DNA of 64,000 nt, from contig CM033114.1 of the NCBI GenBank assembly GCA_019321725.1, positions 21,522,216 to 21,586,215 of the forward strand. The letters run 5' to 3'. Numbering within the stretch: the stretch's first letter is position 1; the number at the start of each line of letters is the position of its first letter. The DNA comes from Paulownia fortunei (Eukaryota > Streptophyta > Magnoliopsida > Lamiales > Paulowniaceae). Position numbers and translations under genes: made by a program. Below the pieces are notes generated by a model. The model was given only the letters and a program-made list of their open reading frames with translations. It was not told where the DNA came from and did not search any database. Below, piece after piece: positions 46,213-57,904 of this stretch.

Positions 46213-47217
46213 ATGCTTGCTATATGCTTCCATGGCAGAGCAAGTTCACTAGGCTCTTTTGGAAATTTTAGATTGCTCAGGGTATTGGATGTGGTAGATG
46301 CTATTTTGGTATACGTCTCACTCCCTCCTGAAGTATTTGAGCTTTTTCATTTAAGGTACCTCGCTTTCTGCTGTCCAAGGAAGATTCCTGCAGCCATATC
46401 AAACCTTCGGAATTTTCAAACCTTAATCATTCATCCAAGGCAGAAATCGAGGAACTACCTACCACGTTACCTATGTTTGCCATTGGAAATTTGGAGGATG
46501 CCACAATTAAGGCATCTTGTCTTGTCCTATTTTGTTCTTTTACCCCATCCAGAAGGAGAGACTTTTGTTCTAGAAAACTTGCAAACACTTTCGGTAACAA
46601 GGAATTTCATATGTACCCAAAGGGTCATGAAAATGATTCCAAACCTAAAAAAATTGGAGATCACTTATTTTGGAGACGATAAAGACTATCAGCTCGACAA
46701 TCTTGTACATCTGCATCAACTTGAAAAATTGAAATTAGAGATATATACTTCTTCTGTATGGGGAAAGGGGTGTCCTGCTCTTTTTCCTACGATGCTGAAA
46801 AAGTTATCCTTGAGTGGTGGGGGACTACCTTGGAAGGATATGACTATTGTTGGTTCATTGCCTAATCTTCAAGTGCTTAAACTGAGAGATGGTGCTTGCA
46901 TAGGTGACAAATGGGAAACAACTGAAGGAGAATTTCCGCAGCTGAAATTTCTGCTAATTGAAGGATCAGATCCCAGTCGCTGGATAACTGAAAGTAGCCA
47001 CTTCCCAAGCCTCAAGTGCCTACTGCTTCATCGTTGTTGGCATCTAAGTGAGATTCCAGATGGTATTGGTGAAATTCCAACCCTTGAACTGATTGAGGTT
47101 AAGCGCGGGAGCACATCTCTTGTGGAGTGGGCCAAGCGGATACAAGAGGAACAACAAAATTGTGGAAATGATGCCCTTCAAGTTCGTTGCACTATTGATA
47201 TGCTCTTTCAAAACTAG
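46213..47217 (+). CDS. LRR-only truncated NLR (NLR-3)
   Basis: 334-aa open frame that aligns only with the LRR half of the other NLRs: it begins where they read IICFHGRA/ICF, continues with GNFRLLRVLDVV, PAAISNLRNFQTLIIHP, EIWRMPQLRHLVLS, MIPNLKKLEI, SLPNLQVLKLRD, EIPDGIGEIPTLELIEV and ends near NCGNDALQVRCT. No coiled coil or NB-ARC exists upstream; the 5' break is at about 46218, with AT-rich spacer before it. The frame has no stop, so it may produce a soluble LRR protein or be a young pseudogene. It is not an exon of NLR-2, which ends with its own stop, 3' flank and relic before this point. Confidence 0.75.
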   Translation: MLAICFHGRASSLGSFGNFRLLRVLDVVDAILVYVSLPPEVFELFHLRYLAFCCPRKIPAAISNLRNFQTLIIHPRQKSRNYLPRYLCLPLEIWRMPQLRHLVLSYFVLLPHPEGETFVLENLQTLSVTRNFICTQRVMKMIPNLKKLEITYFGDDKDYQLDNLVHLHQLEKLKLEIYTSSVWGKGCPALFPTMLKKLSLSGGGLPWKDMTIVGSLPNLQVLKLRDGACIGDKWETTEGEFPQLKFLLIEGSDPSRWITESSHFPSLKCLLLHRCWHLSEIPDGIGEIPTLELIEVKRGSTSLVEWAKRIQEEQQNCGNDALQVRCTIDMLFQN

Positions 47218-47519
47218 ATCTGCTTCTCATCAGGTTAGATATTTATATAACCCTTGGACCTAAAGTTGAAATAATTTCAAGTCTTCATTAAAATTGTTGC
47301 TTAAATATGAAATCATACTAAATACTAGATTCATGAAATGATCGTCTTAATTTCACTTTGGTCATTTCTAGTCTCAGGTTCATAAGTTCTTCATCATTGT
47401 TCTGTGACTCAACTCTTCTATCTTAGTTTTTTTGGGAAGCATTTGTGTTTTTAGTCGTCGTATATATTTTTGAAGGTATTCGGCAGCTGGTACGAGTCTC
47501 TTTTGTTGGCTGACTATTT

Positions 47520-47870
47520 TCTGTTTGAGCTTTCAACGTTTGTAATCTTTCATTGATGATGAGCTAACTGATCAAATAGCTCATGATCCAAATTAAAGAT
47601 GCAGAGGGTGGAAGGAGATCTGTTTCCATGGACAACCTTTAAATTGGTAAATCTTTTAAGGAGCATTCCATGGATGATGTTTATTTAAGCATTAATGGGT
47701 TAAGTTCAACTCTTTAACTTGTTCATGCTTCATCAAATCTAAAACTCCAGGTTGAGTAACTTGCAGTTCTGAAAATTGGATGTGAAGTAATATTTTCTTG
47801 TAAAATATTATTTTACTCCCAAAAGGTTGTGGTTATTAACATGAACAAAGTCCATGCTAACGAGTCTGTT
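47520..47870 (+). pseudogene. Kleisin-like relic 3 after the LRR-only copy
   Basis: TTTGAGCTTTCAACGTTTG, TGATGATGAGCTAACTGA, AATAGCTCATGAT, GAGGGTGGAAGG, GTTTCCATGGACAACC and ATTGGTAAATC match kleisin 21785-21840 and 22965-23010 in order. The intron that separates them in the gene is absent. The first match includes the kleisin intron-12 acceptor (TTTGAGCTTTCA), so the source was genomic DNA rather than mRNA. Confidence 0.7.
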
Positions 47871-48334
47871 AGTTTGTTTGGAAGACTGAATCTGACAAAA
47901 TGTGCAACTTCCTTTTACTCTTAGATATTTGAGATGGAATAACATTATAATCACAAATTTGTTCATAATATTACTTAGAATTTGTGGTTAAACTTATTTA
48001 TTTTTTTTATAAAATTTTACATCTTATAAGATATTTTTGGAACTTGTAATACGTAAAATCTATATATTATACTATATCTATATCTATCTATCTATACTAT
48101 TATAAAAGTGTAAATATTTATTTCGATTTTTTATCCGACTAAAATACCCTTTTAATATTATTAATTTTAGTGGTAGTTATATAATTTAACAATTATGTAA
48201 TGTTTGAACAAATAATGTTTATTTGTTTAATTGATCAATGGGGTTATAAGATAATTACAAGAAGAGAACACTGATAGTCCAAGACAAACTCTATTTTCAT
48301 TTGTTTGATCTTAAAAAAAATGTGTTATGTGTGA
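47871..48334. other. AT-rich spacer with TATC microsatellite
   Basis: No gene. A run of TATC/TATA units lies at about 48060-48105, followed by TACTATTATAAAAGTG. The start resembles the array spacer after relic 1 (TTTGTTTGGAAGACTGAA). Confidence 0.45.
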
Positions 48335-50110
48335 AAATTATATTCATAACTATTTTACTTTTTGTTTTCTTTTTTGTCCATTTATGTGTTCATATTTCAA
48401 TTCAATGGTTTTGTTAAATGAATTTAAAAAAAATAAAAATTAAACAGTTCAAATTTAAATAACAAAATTTAATTGTATTTTAAAATTAATTATTATTAGT
48501 TTGGTAAGTAAAGAATAAGCACAAAGTATAAATTAATTAATAAATATAAAAATTATAAAAACTAAAATGTGATATTCGATACAGTTCGATAAACTAAAAC
48601 CAAAATAAAAATCAAACCGAATATTGAATTTTTATGAAAATAAAAATCAAATATCAAATTGAATTTTTTTGTTCAACTTTGGTGCATACCCAATTTTTAA
48701 TTTCGGTTTGATTCTATCGGTTTATCAAACTATGGTCACTCCTATAAAAAAAAATCACATTGAAATTGATTGAATTAGAATATAAAAAAGATATGGCATA
48801 CTTGATTTAATATGAAAATTAGTTTATTGTAAAATATATCTATTTGAATAAATATACATCATAATATCCAGTCTAATTAGATTTATTAAAATTAATGTGA
48901 AAATAACATTGACTTTTTATATCAATTCAAAGGCACATTTCACTATCATATCTATAATTTTGGTTATTCTACTTTTTCAAAAAATAGAATAGAGCAAAAT
49001 CTATATATTAAAGTACATTCATGAATAAAATTGGATCTTTTTCGAAACATGGGGCTAAATTTGCAAAACCTCTCTCAACTATAAGAATAAAAATATATTT
49101 TTCTATACTTGGGAGATACAAAAATAATTACATCAATTGATGGAATATTTGATTCCTTTAATATTTATTTTCTCAAGCCACCGACATTAGAATTTTATAT
49201 CATTTACCAATTTGCTAATTTCTTCCTGAAAATATATGTGAAAATTATGTTTATAAATACTTTACCTTCTATTTTCTCTTTTATCCATTTATATAATCAT
49301 ATTACAATTCAATGATTTTGTTAAATGAATTTAAAAAAAAAACAATAACAAAATCAAATGGTATTTCGAATTTACTATTTTCAGTTTGGTAAGTTAAAAA
49401 TAAGAAAAAAAATGAAATTGATTAATAAATATAAATGAAATATAAAAATTATTTATAAAATTTTTAAAATTCAAAATTGGTACGATTTGATAAACCAAAA
49501 TAAAATTGAATATCGATTTTTTATGAAAATAAAAAGTAAATATCAAATTGAATTTTTTTTGTTTGACTTTGGTAAATATCGAATTTTCAGTTTCGGTTTG
49601 ATTTCATCGGTTTATCTAACTGTGGTCACTCCGATACAAAAGTCACATTGAATTAGAATAGAAAAATATATGACACACTAAATTTAATATGAAAATTATT
49701 TTATAGTGAAATATATCTATTTGAATAAATTATATATACCTTACAATATCCAGTCTAATTAGATTAATTAAAATTAATGTGAAAATAATATTAATTTTTT
49801 ATATCAATTCATAAGCATATTCCACTGTTAAATTTATAATTTTGGTTATTTCACTTTCTTAAAAAATAGAATAGAGTAAAATCTATATATTAAAGTGCAT
49901 TCATGACTAAAATTGAATTTTTTTCGAATCATTAGACTAAATTTGCAAGATCTACTTAAACTATGAGACTAAAGCGTATTTTTTCGTGCTTTGGAAGATA
50001 CGAATATAATTATATCAATTGATAGAATATTTGATTCTTTTAACATTTGCTTTCTCAAATTACCTATATTTGAATTTTATATCATCTTTATCAATTATAA
50101 AATTATATTT
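48335..50110. repeat. Two-copy tandem repeat, period about 0.89 kb
   Basis: Unit 1 (about 48335-49220) and unit 2 (about 49225-50110) share the same succession of words: TTCAATTCAATGGTTTTGTT / TTACAATTCAATGATTTTGTT, TTTCGGTTTGATT, ATCGGTTTATC, GGTCACTCC, ATATATCTATTTGAATAAAT, ATCCAGTCTAATTAGAT, AATAGAATAGAG and the AAATCTATATATTAAAG stretch. They are diverged by point changes and indels. No coding potential is seen. It may be part of a nonautonomous transposon. Confidence 0.75.
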
Positions 50111-52817
50111 CAAAAGCTATGTTATCTCTTATATTTCACATATTTTATGTATAAAATTCAAAATCTATTTTAATCATTTGGCCTATCATTTGTCGTTGCA
50201 ATCTTAGCAGCCTAGTTGTAATTACGTATGGTATTTGACTTAATAATTTTTTTCACTTTTGAGATTTATGCTAAATCACTTCCTGAAAAAAACAAAAAGA
50301 TCTTTTGAGTTTGATCATTTAATTTCATGAATTTTATTTGTACTATTTTATTGTCAGTTTGAACTTTATAGTTTTGATTGGCTTTCTCTTGCTGCTTTTC
50401 TTCCAAATATTATTGTTGTTTGTTGGATACAAAAATATATTTGTCACTTGCATGTTTTGGGAATGATATTTGCATTCCACCATAATACAAATAATTTATT
50501 ATAATATTTGAATAATCTTATATGTTATTATACCATTATTAATTATAATAAAATAATAGTGACAAGACATCTCCAATTAAAAATATCTCTTATTAACCAC
50601 AACAAAATAATATTAACAAAATATTTATAGTTAAAAATATTTTTTAAAATATATTATATCATTTATACCAACAAAACAATGCGAATATATATTTGTAATG
50701 CCGTAATTTGATCAATAAAACATCGCAAGAAAGACCAATGGCGGTTCATTGGTGTCATGGGGGAATAAAGGGGAAGGAAACATTTTTTTAGATGTGTCTT
50801 TGTCTTCCACAGTTGCACTACTCAATGAGAAGAAAATAGCTAAAGAAACTCTAAAAAGGGCTGTGTTTTGGGTAGGTGGAGTTGGAAAAAAAAAGGGATG
50901 TGTTTTGGGTAGGTGGAGTTGGAAAAGTGAGGGTGAGTTAAAAGTGTGTTTTCTAAAAAAAATTAACAAGCAACCGTACAGGAGCAAAAAGATCTATTTT
51001 ATAAAAAAATCTTATAAGCAAACACTGCCTAACTTTTTTTATAAATTCAAATTGATACATAAGTTTTTACAATATTTTAATCTAAACCTGAGTTTTGCCA
51101 AGAATGCCGAATTGGTATATATAGTGAATTTCATCCAATTTTTCATCTAATTTTTGTTTTTTATAATGATGGATATGCCTTTAACCTTTTAAATCCTGAT
51201 TTAATTTTCTTATCCATTTTATATGTTTTTCATGATATAATATTTTGATTAAATAAGTCCTATAATTATAATAACATAAACTTTAAAATTGAATAATTAT
51301 AAACAAACACATTAAAAAAATATAAATGTTTGTAGTTAAATAAAGAAATTAGAAATTAGAAATAGACCTGGATGGGACTGACAATTTTACAAATAATGAG
51401 ATGAGTTTTTAAATTTAATTTTTATTGATATTTAAAAAGAAGAGTAGAGAGAATAAGAGATATATTTTATTTTTATTTTTATTGTGTTTTCTTCCCATGC
51501 TATTTTTTAATTAGGTCTAATCAAACGAGATGAAAAGTGTAAAAAAGTTCCTCCCCAAAAAAAGGAAGAAGAAGAGAAGACCAAAAAAAGTTATTGCAAC
51601 AAAAAACATCACATTTAAAATCTAAATAAGGATTTATTATGACTTTTACAAATCATATTTTATATTGCACATCATATATTTTATGTTCAAAATTATAGCT
51701 CTTTCTCAAAGTATAGTATAATTTCAATCTCTTGTGTTCCATCGTAGTCTTTTTATTTCTTACTTATATCTAGGTATATTGTTAGGGCATCTTAAATCTA
51801 TGTTACTAATAGATATAATTTGATATTACCACATGAAGCATAATATAAAAAATGAAAGAAGAATTAAATTAAATAGGGTTAAAAAAGTATATATGTCATT
51901 GCAAGAATTTTAGAAGAAAAATTAAAAGGATTTCATTTAATATTTAACATTTAAAACTCAGGTCCCTTAAAAAAAATTACACCTTTAAAAATTATCAAAA
52001 ATTTTAGGCATCAATATGATATTTATGACAAAGCTTAAGTACCAAAATAATTTAATTTAACAAAATAAAATAGAATATGAAAGATTGAAACAAGAATTAA
52101 AATTGGATCAATTTCACATTACTTCGGTACTACTTAAAAAAGTTTTATTAATTTAGGTACCAATATAACATTCATAACATAACTCGGGTATGAAGCTTAA
52201 CAATAAAAGTTATTGTATTTTATTATGTATTATTTTTAAGGGGGTTATATACATCCACCTTTTGGATCTTTGACAATCATATCTCCTCTATCATTATTTA
52301 ATCAAATATTATAAGAGAAATTTATTTAAAGATGAAAGTATCCTTATCTCTATACTTTTGACAAAAAAGGTGTAAGTTTTAAAAAGTTAATTGGTATTTA
52401 TATTTTATAAAATAGTTTTGTGAAGAAAAGAAATTAGTGTGATCAAATTTTAAATTTTATATTGTTCACAAATTTACAATTGCATAATTTTCATAATATG
52501 AACAATTTTTGTAATCAATTTGAAAATTCATTTTTTCATGTATGATCAATTTGCAACATAAAATAAATCAAAATTGTAGAAGTGCTTTCACTTATTCAAA
52601 TGCACTATAGTGAAAATTCGAGTTTGTATTTTATCTTTTTGTAGTTTTTAATTTTTTAAATAATATCATTTTTTTTCTTAGTACACTTTTTTTTCAACTT
52701 AATCGAATAATTTATTATTTAAAAGATAATTACACTAATTTAATTGAATTGATTTAGAAATAGTCTAAACTAAACATGCACTCATATAAATTTATTCCCT
52801 AAACTTTTTATTATTGA
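50111..52817. other. AT-rich intergenic, no gene; short tandem repeat
   Basis: No supported gene. A 28-bp word starting TGTGTTTTGGGTAGGTGGAG occurs twice at about 50862-50889 and 50899-50926. The 133-codon plus frame at 50749-51150 and the minus frame at 50712-50987 lie over this repeat and have no domain; I treat them as chance. The rest is A/T-rich with no clear structure. Confidence 0.5.
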
Positions 52818-52999
52818 AATAAAATCAATCGTATTGAATATAATTATAAATGAAATCCACAATGTCAATAGCTTGCGTATAGGTATTCCATGATGAAAAC
52901 ATTTCTAATAGTGAAGAAAATACAACTTTGCAAGTAATTTGGAATATAATATTTACTCTAATTTTTAATAAAACCATAATTAAATTATGATGTTATACA
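52818..52999 (+). repeat. Direct repeat copy 1
   Basis: About 180 bp (CGTATTGAATATAATTATAA, AATGTCAATAGCTT, AACATTTCTAATAGTGAAG, AAGTAATTTGGAATATAATA) recur with few changes at 53634-53818, about 0.82 kb downstream. Between the copies is A/T-rich sequence without genes. Confidence 0.75.
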
Positions 53000-53633
53000 A
53001 ATATTTTACTTGAACAAAAACATTGAAATTTAAATATTTTAAAATTTTAAAATCTAATAAAACACAATCAAAATAAAAAAACAAATATAAATAGTTTCTA
53101 ATAAATATTTTAAAAGTAAATATATTTTAATTCCTTATAGTATTAAATAGTTTTTTATTTAGAATAACTAAAGTAAACATTTTAATTTTAACAATATAAT
53201 TAAATATTTTTCATATTATTTAATATTTAATTTAAAAGTATATACCGAATCCTACCTGCACAATAAATAAAAAATACAAGCATTTAAAATTTTAAAAAAT
53301 TAATAAAAATACAATACAAATTAAATAAAAAGTTAAAAAATATATTTGAATAATTTAAAAGTAAGCATATTTAATTCCTATGATAGTACTTATTTTAAAT
53401 ATACAGTTATTTTTTTAAATTCAAAAGTATGATTGTTAAAGGGGATTAAAAATATTTTATTTTGAATAAGTAAGGAATTTAATAATATTTAAAAAGTAAA
53501 AATCCTAACAAAAACGTAATATAATTTAAATATGGAAATATGTTATGCGTAATGAATTTTTAAAAGTAAATACATTGTAGTTTATTAGATAGTGTTTAGT
53601 CGATATATCGAATTTATTTAACTTTACAATAAT
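53000..53633. other. AT-rich sequence between direct repeats
   Basis: Very A/T-rich, with many AAATATTTTAAAA words. I see no gene, motif or transposon end. Confidence 0.5.
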
Positions 53634-53818
53634 TATAAATAAAATTAATCGTATTGAATATAATTATAAATGAAATCACAATGTCAATAGCTTACGTATA
53701 GTTATTCCATAATAAAAACATTTCTAATAGTGAAGAAAATACAATTTTGCAAGTAATTTGGAATATAATATTTACTCTAATTTTTAATAAAACCATAATT
53801 AAATTAGGATGTTATACT
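53634..53818 (+). repeat. Direct repeat copy 2
   Basis: Second copy of 52818-52999. The two differ at only a handful of positions by eye, so the duplication is much younger than the surrounding decayed sequence. Confidence 0.75.
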
Positions 53819-54192
53819 TATCTTTTTCTATTTTGCATGAAAGCTCTTGTTCTTAACCTTTTCATTTTTATCATTTTTAATGTAATATTTTTTTGAAATT
53901 ACAGCAATTTCTAATGAAAAGTCACAATGGCCAGCTGTCTAACAACCCCACCAGCTATTAGTTGTCATTCAATGAGAAAAAGTTGAAAGAAATAGAGTAG
54001 ATCAATGTCACAAGCTTTACTGGAATACTAAGCTTGCTTGCTTTTATCAGTGATAAGTCAGCTTTGATCGAGTATGAGAAACTTTGATATTTAATCAATC
54101 AACTGTCTCTTCTTTGTCTCTTTAAGCTAGTCCTATTGTTGTTCTTCCTTCATTTGATCTGCAACATCTTGTAAAGAAATCTGATTGTGTAT
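53819..54192 (+). promoter_or_regulatory. NLR-4 5' flank and leader
   Basis: From about 54000 this matches the flank of the other NLRs: CTTGCTTGCTTTTATC, GAGTATGAGAAACTTTGATA, TAATCAATCAA, TCTTCTTTGTCTC, AGCTAGTCCTATTG and CATCTTGTAAAGAA. This conserved block is probably the shared core promoter plus 5' UTR of the family. I cannot place the transcription start. Confidence 0.55.
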
Positions 54193-56752
54193 ATGAGAGA
54201 TGGCTTATGCTGTTTTGTTTCACTTGCACAAACCATAGACCAGATCCTGAATCATCATAAATATTCCATTTCTCCTGATGAAAAACTACAAATTATATCT
54301 ATGCAGGAACACATTATTTTCTTTCAAGCGTTTCTTGAAAACTTTCCGGAGGAAGCCAACAGTTTGGAAGGACGAATCAGGGATGTAGCAAATGAAGCAG
54401 AAGATATCATTGAATATTTTATATGGAAGAAACAAATTTTGTCACGTTATAGATCGATCAAGTGGATTGTTGGACTAGCTGAAAAAATTCAAATTAAGCT
54501 TAAACACCAGCTGAAAAAAGTAACACAGGAAATTGATTCAATCGCCAGAGAGGTGATGGACATCAAGAATAGCTTCAGAATCTTCAAACCCAGTGATTTT
54601 TCTGCTCCTAGTTCATCATCAAGACATGCACCCACTGCCAAAAATCATATGGTTGGTTTTAAAGATGATTTGATAGCAATAAAGGCGCGGCTCTGTGGAG
54701 AATCATCCAAACTCCAAGTCATCCCCATCACTGGTATGGGAGGCATTGGTAAGACTACTCTTGCTAGGAATGCTTATGACGATCCATTAACGATACAATA
54801 TTTTGATATTCGTGTTTGGATCACAATATCACAAGACTATAGTGCACAAGAAATTCTTTCAAGCCTCCTAGTTTCCATGAAAGTATATAATGAAGAAATA
54901 TCCAGACGGAGCAATGAATTAATAGAAGAAAAAGTGTACAAAAGCTTAAAGGGTAAGAGGTATCTCATTGTAATGGATGATATGTGGAGTACAAAGGCTT
55001 GGGATGATGTTAGGAAGATATTTCCTGATGACGGTAATGGAAGTCGAATCATGTTAACCACAAGGCTATCAGATGTGGCTGCTTATGCCGATTCTTCTAG
55101 CCCTCTTCATGAGATGCGATTCATGGATGCGGATCAAAGTTGGAATTTGCTTTGGCAGAAGGTGTTTACACACGAAGATTGTCCTCCTGAATTGGAAGTC
55201 ATTGGAAAGGAGATTGCAAGAAGCTGTAGAGGACTGCCCCTTGCAATTGTCGTGGTTGCAGGACTCCTATCCACAGTCAGTAAGACACGAGCTTCATGGA
55301 AGGAAATTGCGAAAAAATGTAAATTCAGTTGTTGCTACAAAAGATGGGCAGCTTGCAAAGATACTATCTTTGAGCTACACCCACTTGCCTCATCATTTGA
55401 GGCCTTGTTTCTTATACATGGGAGGGTTTCCAGAAGATCACGAGATCCATGTCTCACAACTCATCAAGATATGGATAGCTGAAGGCTTTATGAAACGAAG
55501 TGTATCTAAAAGTTGTGAAGAGGCTGCAGAAGAGTATTTGGAGGATCTTGTCAAGAGAAGTCTTGTTTTGGTCACAAAGAGGAAGTCTAATGGCAAAATC
55601 AAAAGTTGCAGTGTCCATGATCTCTTGCTGGACTTGTGCATAAGAAAAGCCCAGGCGGAGAAGTTTCTTCTACATGTTAGAGATAGGTATGTTGGCGACG
55701 TTCTTTTAGAAAGCATAAAAAATCAGCGCCGCATATGTATTGCTCATTCTGATCAAAATTTCTTTGCAAACATTTATGGCCCAAGCATCCGTGCTATTAT
55801 ATGCTTCCACGGTAGAGCAAATACACTAGCCTCTTTAGGAAATTTTAGATTGCTCAGGGTATTGGATGTGGTATATGTTGATGTCAAGTCGCTCCCTGAT
55901 GAAGTATTTGAGCTATTTCATTTAAGGTACCTTGCTTTCGACTATCCCATGAATATTCCTGCAGCCATATCAAACCTTCAGAATCTTCAAACCTTAATTA
56001 TTCGTTCAACTTCAGTACTTTTGCCGTCCCAAATTTGGAGGATGCCACAATTAAGGCATCTTGTCTCCTTCTATTTTGATTACTTACCCAATCCAGAAGG
56101 AGCTACTTTTGCTCTAGAAAACCTGCAAACACTTTCGGCAGCCACAAATTTTTTATGTAACGAAAGGATCCTGAAAATGATTCCAAACCTAAAAAAATTG
56201 GGAATCATTTATTTTGGAGTGGAATATGGTAAAGACTATCACCTCCACAATCTTGTATGTTTGCATCAACTTGAAAAATTGAAATTAAAGATATATGGCA
56301 GTTCACATTTTCCGCAAAAGCTTAATGCTGCTTTTCCTAGGACGTTGAAAAAGTTAAACTTGAGTGGTTGGGGACTTCCATGGACAGATATGACGATTGT
56401 TGGCTCATTGCCTAATCTTCAAGTGCTTAAACTAAGAAATTTGGCTTTCGAAGGCGACAAATGGGAAACCACTGAAGGAGAATTTCCTCAGCTGAAATAT
56501 CTTCTAATCGACCAATCTGATCTCCAGCATTGGATAACCGAAAGTAGCCACTTCCCAAGTCTCAAATGCCTTGTGCTTCTTGGTTGTGAGTATCTAAGTG
56601 AGATTCCAGATGGTATTGGAGAAATTCCAACACTCGAACTGATTGAGGTGGATTACCTGAACAAATCTCTTGTGGACTCAGCCAAGCGGATACAAGAGGA
56701 ACAACAAAGTTGGGGAAATGATGCCATTCAAGTCCGTTGCGTGCAATATTGA
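54193..56752 (+). pseudogene. NLR-4, CC-NB-ARC-LRR with two indels
   Basis: Fourth NLR copy. The family ATG is at 54200, but a one-base loss near 54213 makes that frame stop after 12 codons. The ATG at 54193, seven bases upstream, is in frame with the body and gives MRDGLCCFVSLAQTIDQI. The first frame carries the coiled coil (EDIIEYF), P-loop GMGGIGKTTL, RNBS-A FDIRVWITISQDYS, kinase-2 LIVMDDMW, RNBS-B and GLPLAIVVV. Near 55312 one extra A in a six-A run shifts the frame; the natural continuation (NVNSVVATKDGQ, CFLYMGGFPEDHEI, VHD, full LRR, end AIQVRCVQY) lies in the other frame to 56752. As written the first frame stops at 55482 and would give a product truncated before the LRR. The A-run break could be a sequencing error; if real this is a recent pseudogene or a truncated CC-NB protein. 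Confidence 0.88.
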
Positions 56753-57114
56753 TATGCTCTTTCAAACGGTGGACACTTCTGATCAGTTTAGAGACTTATA
56801 TATGTCCCTTGGTATTCATGATATGATGTGTTTAGTTTTAGTTCAGTTTTATAGGTTTAAAGAAATGCACACACTCCTATAATAGGTCCTAGGCCATGCT
56901 GGGTAAATAAGATTGGCCATCTAAAGTTGGTTAAGCCTCTTCCCCTATTTGAGGCTAGTCCTTTCGAGTCTCAGGTCCATAAATTCTTTATCAGTGTTCT
57001 GCGACTTAACAACTCTTGAATCTTAGTTTTTTTGGGAAGCGTTTGTGTTCTTAGTCGTCGCACACATTTTTTAAGCTATCTGGCAGTTGGTATGAGTCTG
57101 TTTTGTTGGCTGAT
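56753..57114. other. NLR-4 3' flank
   Basis: It matches the 3' flanks of NLR-1 (after copia, from 40734) and of the LRR-only copy: CCATCTAAAGTTGGTTAAG, GAGTCTCAGGT, TTAGTTTTTTTGGGAAGC, CTTAGTCGTCG, GAGTCTGTTTTGTTGGCTGA. No gene. Confidence 0.65.
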
Positions 57115-57470
57115 TCTTTTCTGTTTGAGCTTTTAGAGTTTCTAAATTTTGTTGATGATGAGTTGATCAAACATCTGCTAGTTTCAAATCTAAAGAGGCA
57201 GAGGGTGGAAGGAAATCTATTTCCCTGGACAACCTGTAAATCTGTTAATCATGCAGGGAGCATCAATACATGATGTTTATTTAAACATGAATGGTTAAGT
57301 ACAAACGCTTTAACTTGTTCAGGCTTCGTCAAATCTAAATCTCTGGTATGTTGTGTAACTTTCTCACGTAGTTCTAAAAGTTAGATGTGGAGTAATATTC
57401 TTCTTTTCTTGTAAAAGATTATTCTTATTTAAAAAGTTTGTGAATATTAACATGCAAAAAATTATGAGCA
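57115..57470 (+). pseudogene. Kleisin-like relic 4 after NLR-4
   Basis: The best preserved relic. TTTGAGCTTT-T-AGAGTTTCTAAAT matches kleisin 21785-21808 at 23 of 24 bases and spans the intron-12 acceptor. Then GTTGATGATGAG, AAAGAGGCAGAG, GGTGGAAGGAAATC, TTTCCCTGGACAACC and GGGAGCATC follow kleisin exon 14. Next come GTACAAACGCTTTAAC and CTTTTCTTGTAAAAGATTAT, like the kleisin intron after 23038. The exon 13-14 intron is missing. Confidence 0.75.
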
Positions 57471-57600
57471 GCTGAGAGCTATGTGAAACTAAGAGGATCT
57501 AAAAGGTTGAAGAGGGTATTGCTTCTGATCCGGATTGCTTGACAAATATTCAGGGCTCAGGCGCCATCCGCACTATTATATACTCCCAAGTATGATCAGA
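57471..57600 (+). pseudogene. NLR fragment (RNBS-D/MHD region to LRR start)
   Basis: GAGAGCTATGTGAAACTAAG, AGAGGGTATTGCTTC and GGCTCAGGCGCCATCCGCACTATTATAT resemble parts of NLR-1/NLR-2 coding for AEGFMKPS, FEEG and the stretch before the LRR (SSIRAIIC). Large internal parts are missing and no frame is open. Confidence 0.5.
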
Positions 57601-57904
57601 GATAGTGTTTACGACGTATTTCCCTCACTTTTCAACAACAACTTGATCTTCCTTCAGTGGATCCTCTGTTCCTAAGTCACAGCTTATATCTCCTTTCACC
57701 TCAAAGTTGAACTGTGGTCTGTGACTATATCTTCTAGAAAGTATGTAATACATTTTTGAAGCTGGTATGAGTCTGTTTTTTGTTGGTTATTCCCTCTACT
57801 CTTTTGATACTTGAACTAGAACCAGAAACAGTAGTCCCTACACATGACTATTTCGTGGAAGCATGCCTCAATGAAAATCTTGTTTAATTCTTTTGGTCCC
57901 TTCT

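Noticed and set aside
46213..47217. LRR frame as a last exon of NLR-2
   Set aside because: NLR-2 has its own complete LRR, stop and 3' flank, and a kleisin-like relic lies between the two. The frame duplicates LRR codons already present in NLR-2.
48060..50225. Helitron spanning the tandem repeat
   Set aside because: Only the 5' start resembles one. No terminal hairpin, no CTRR end in an A/T target and no Rep/helicase frame were found.
50749..51150. 133-codon plus-strand frame
   Set aside because: It runs over a 28-bp tandem repeat and A/T-rich sequence; no domain, and a comparable frame exists on the other strand.
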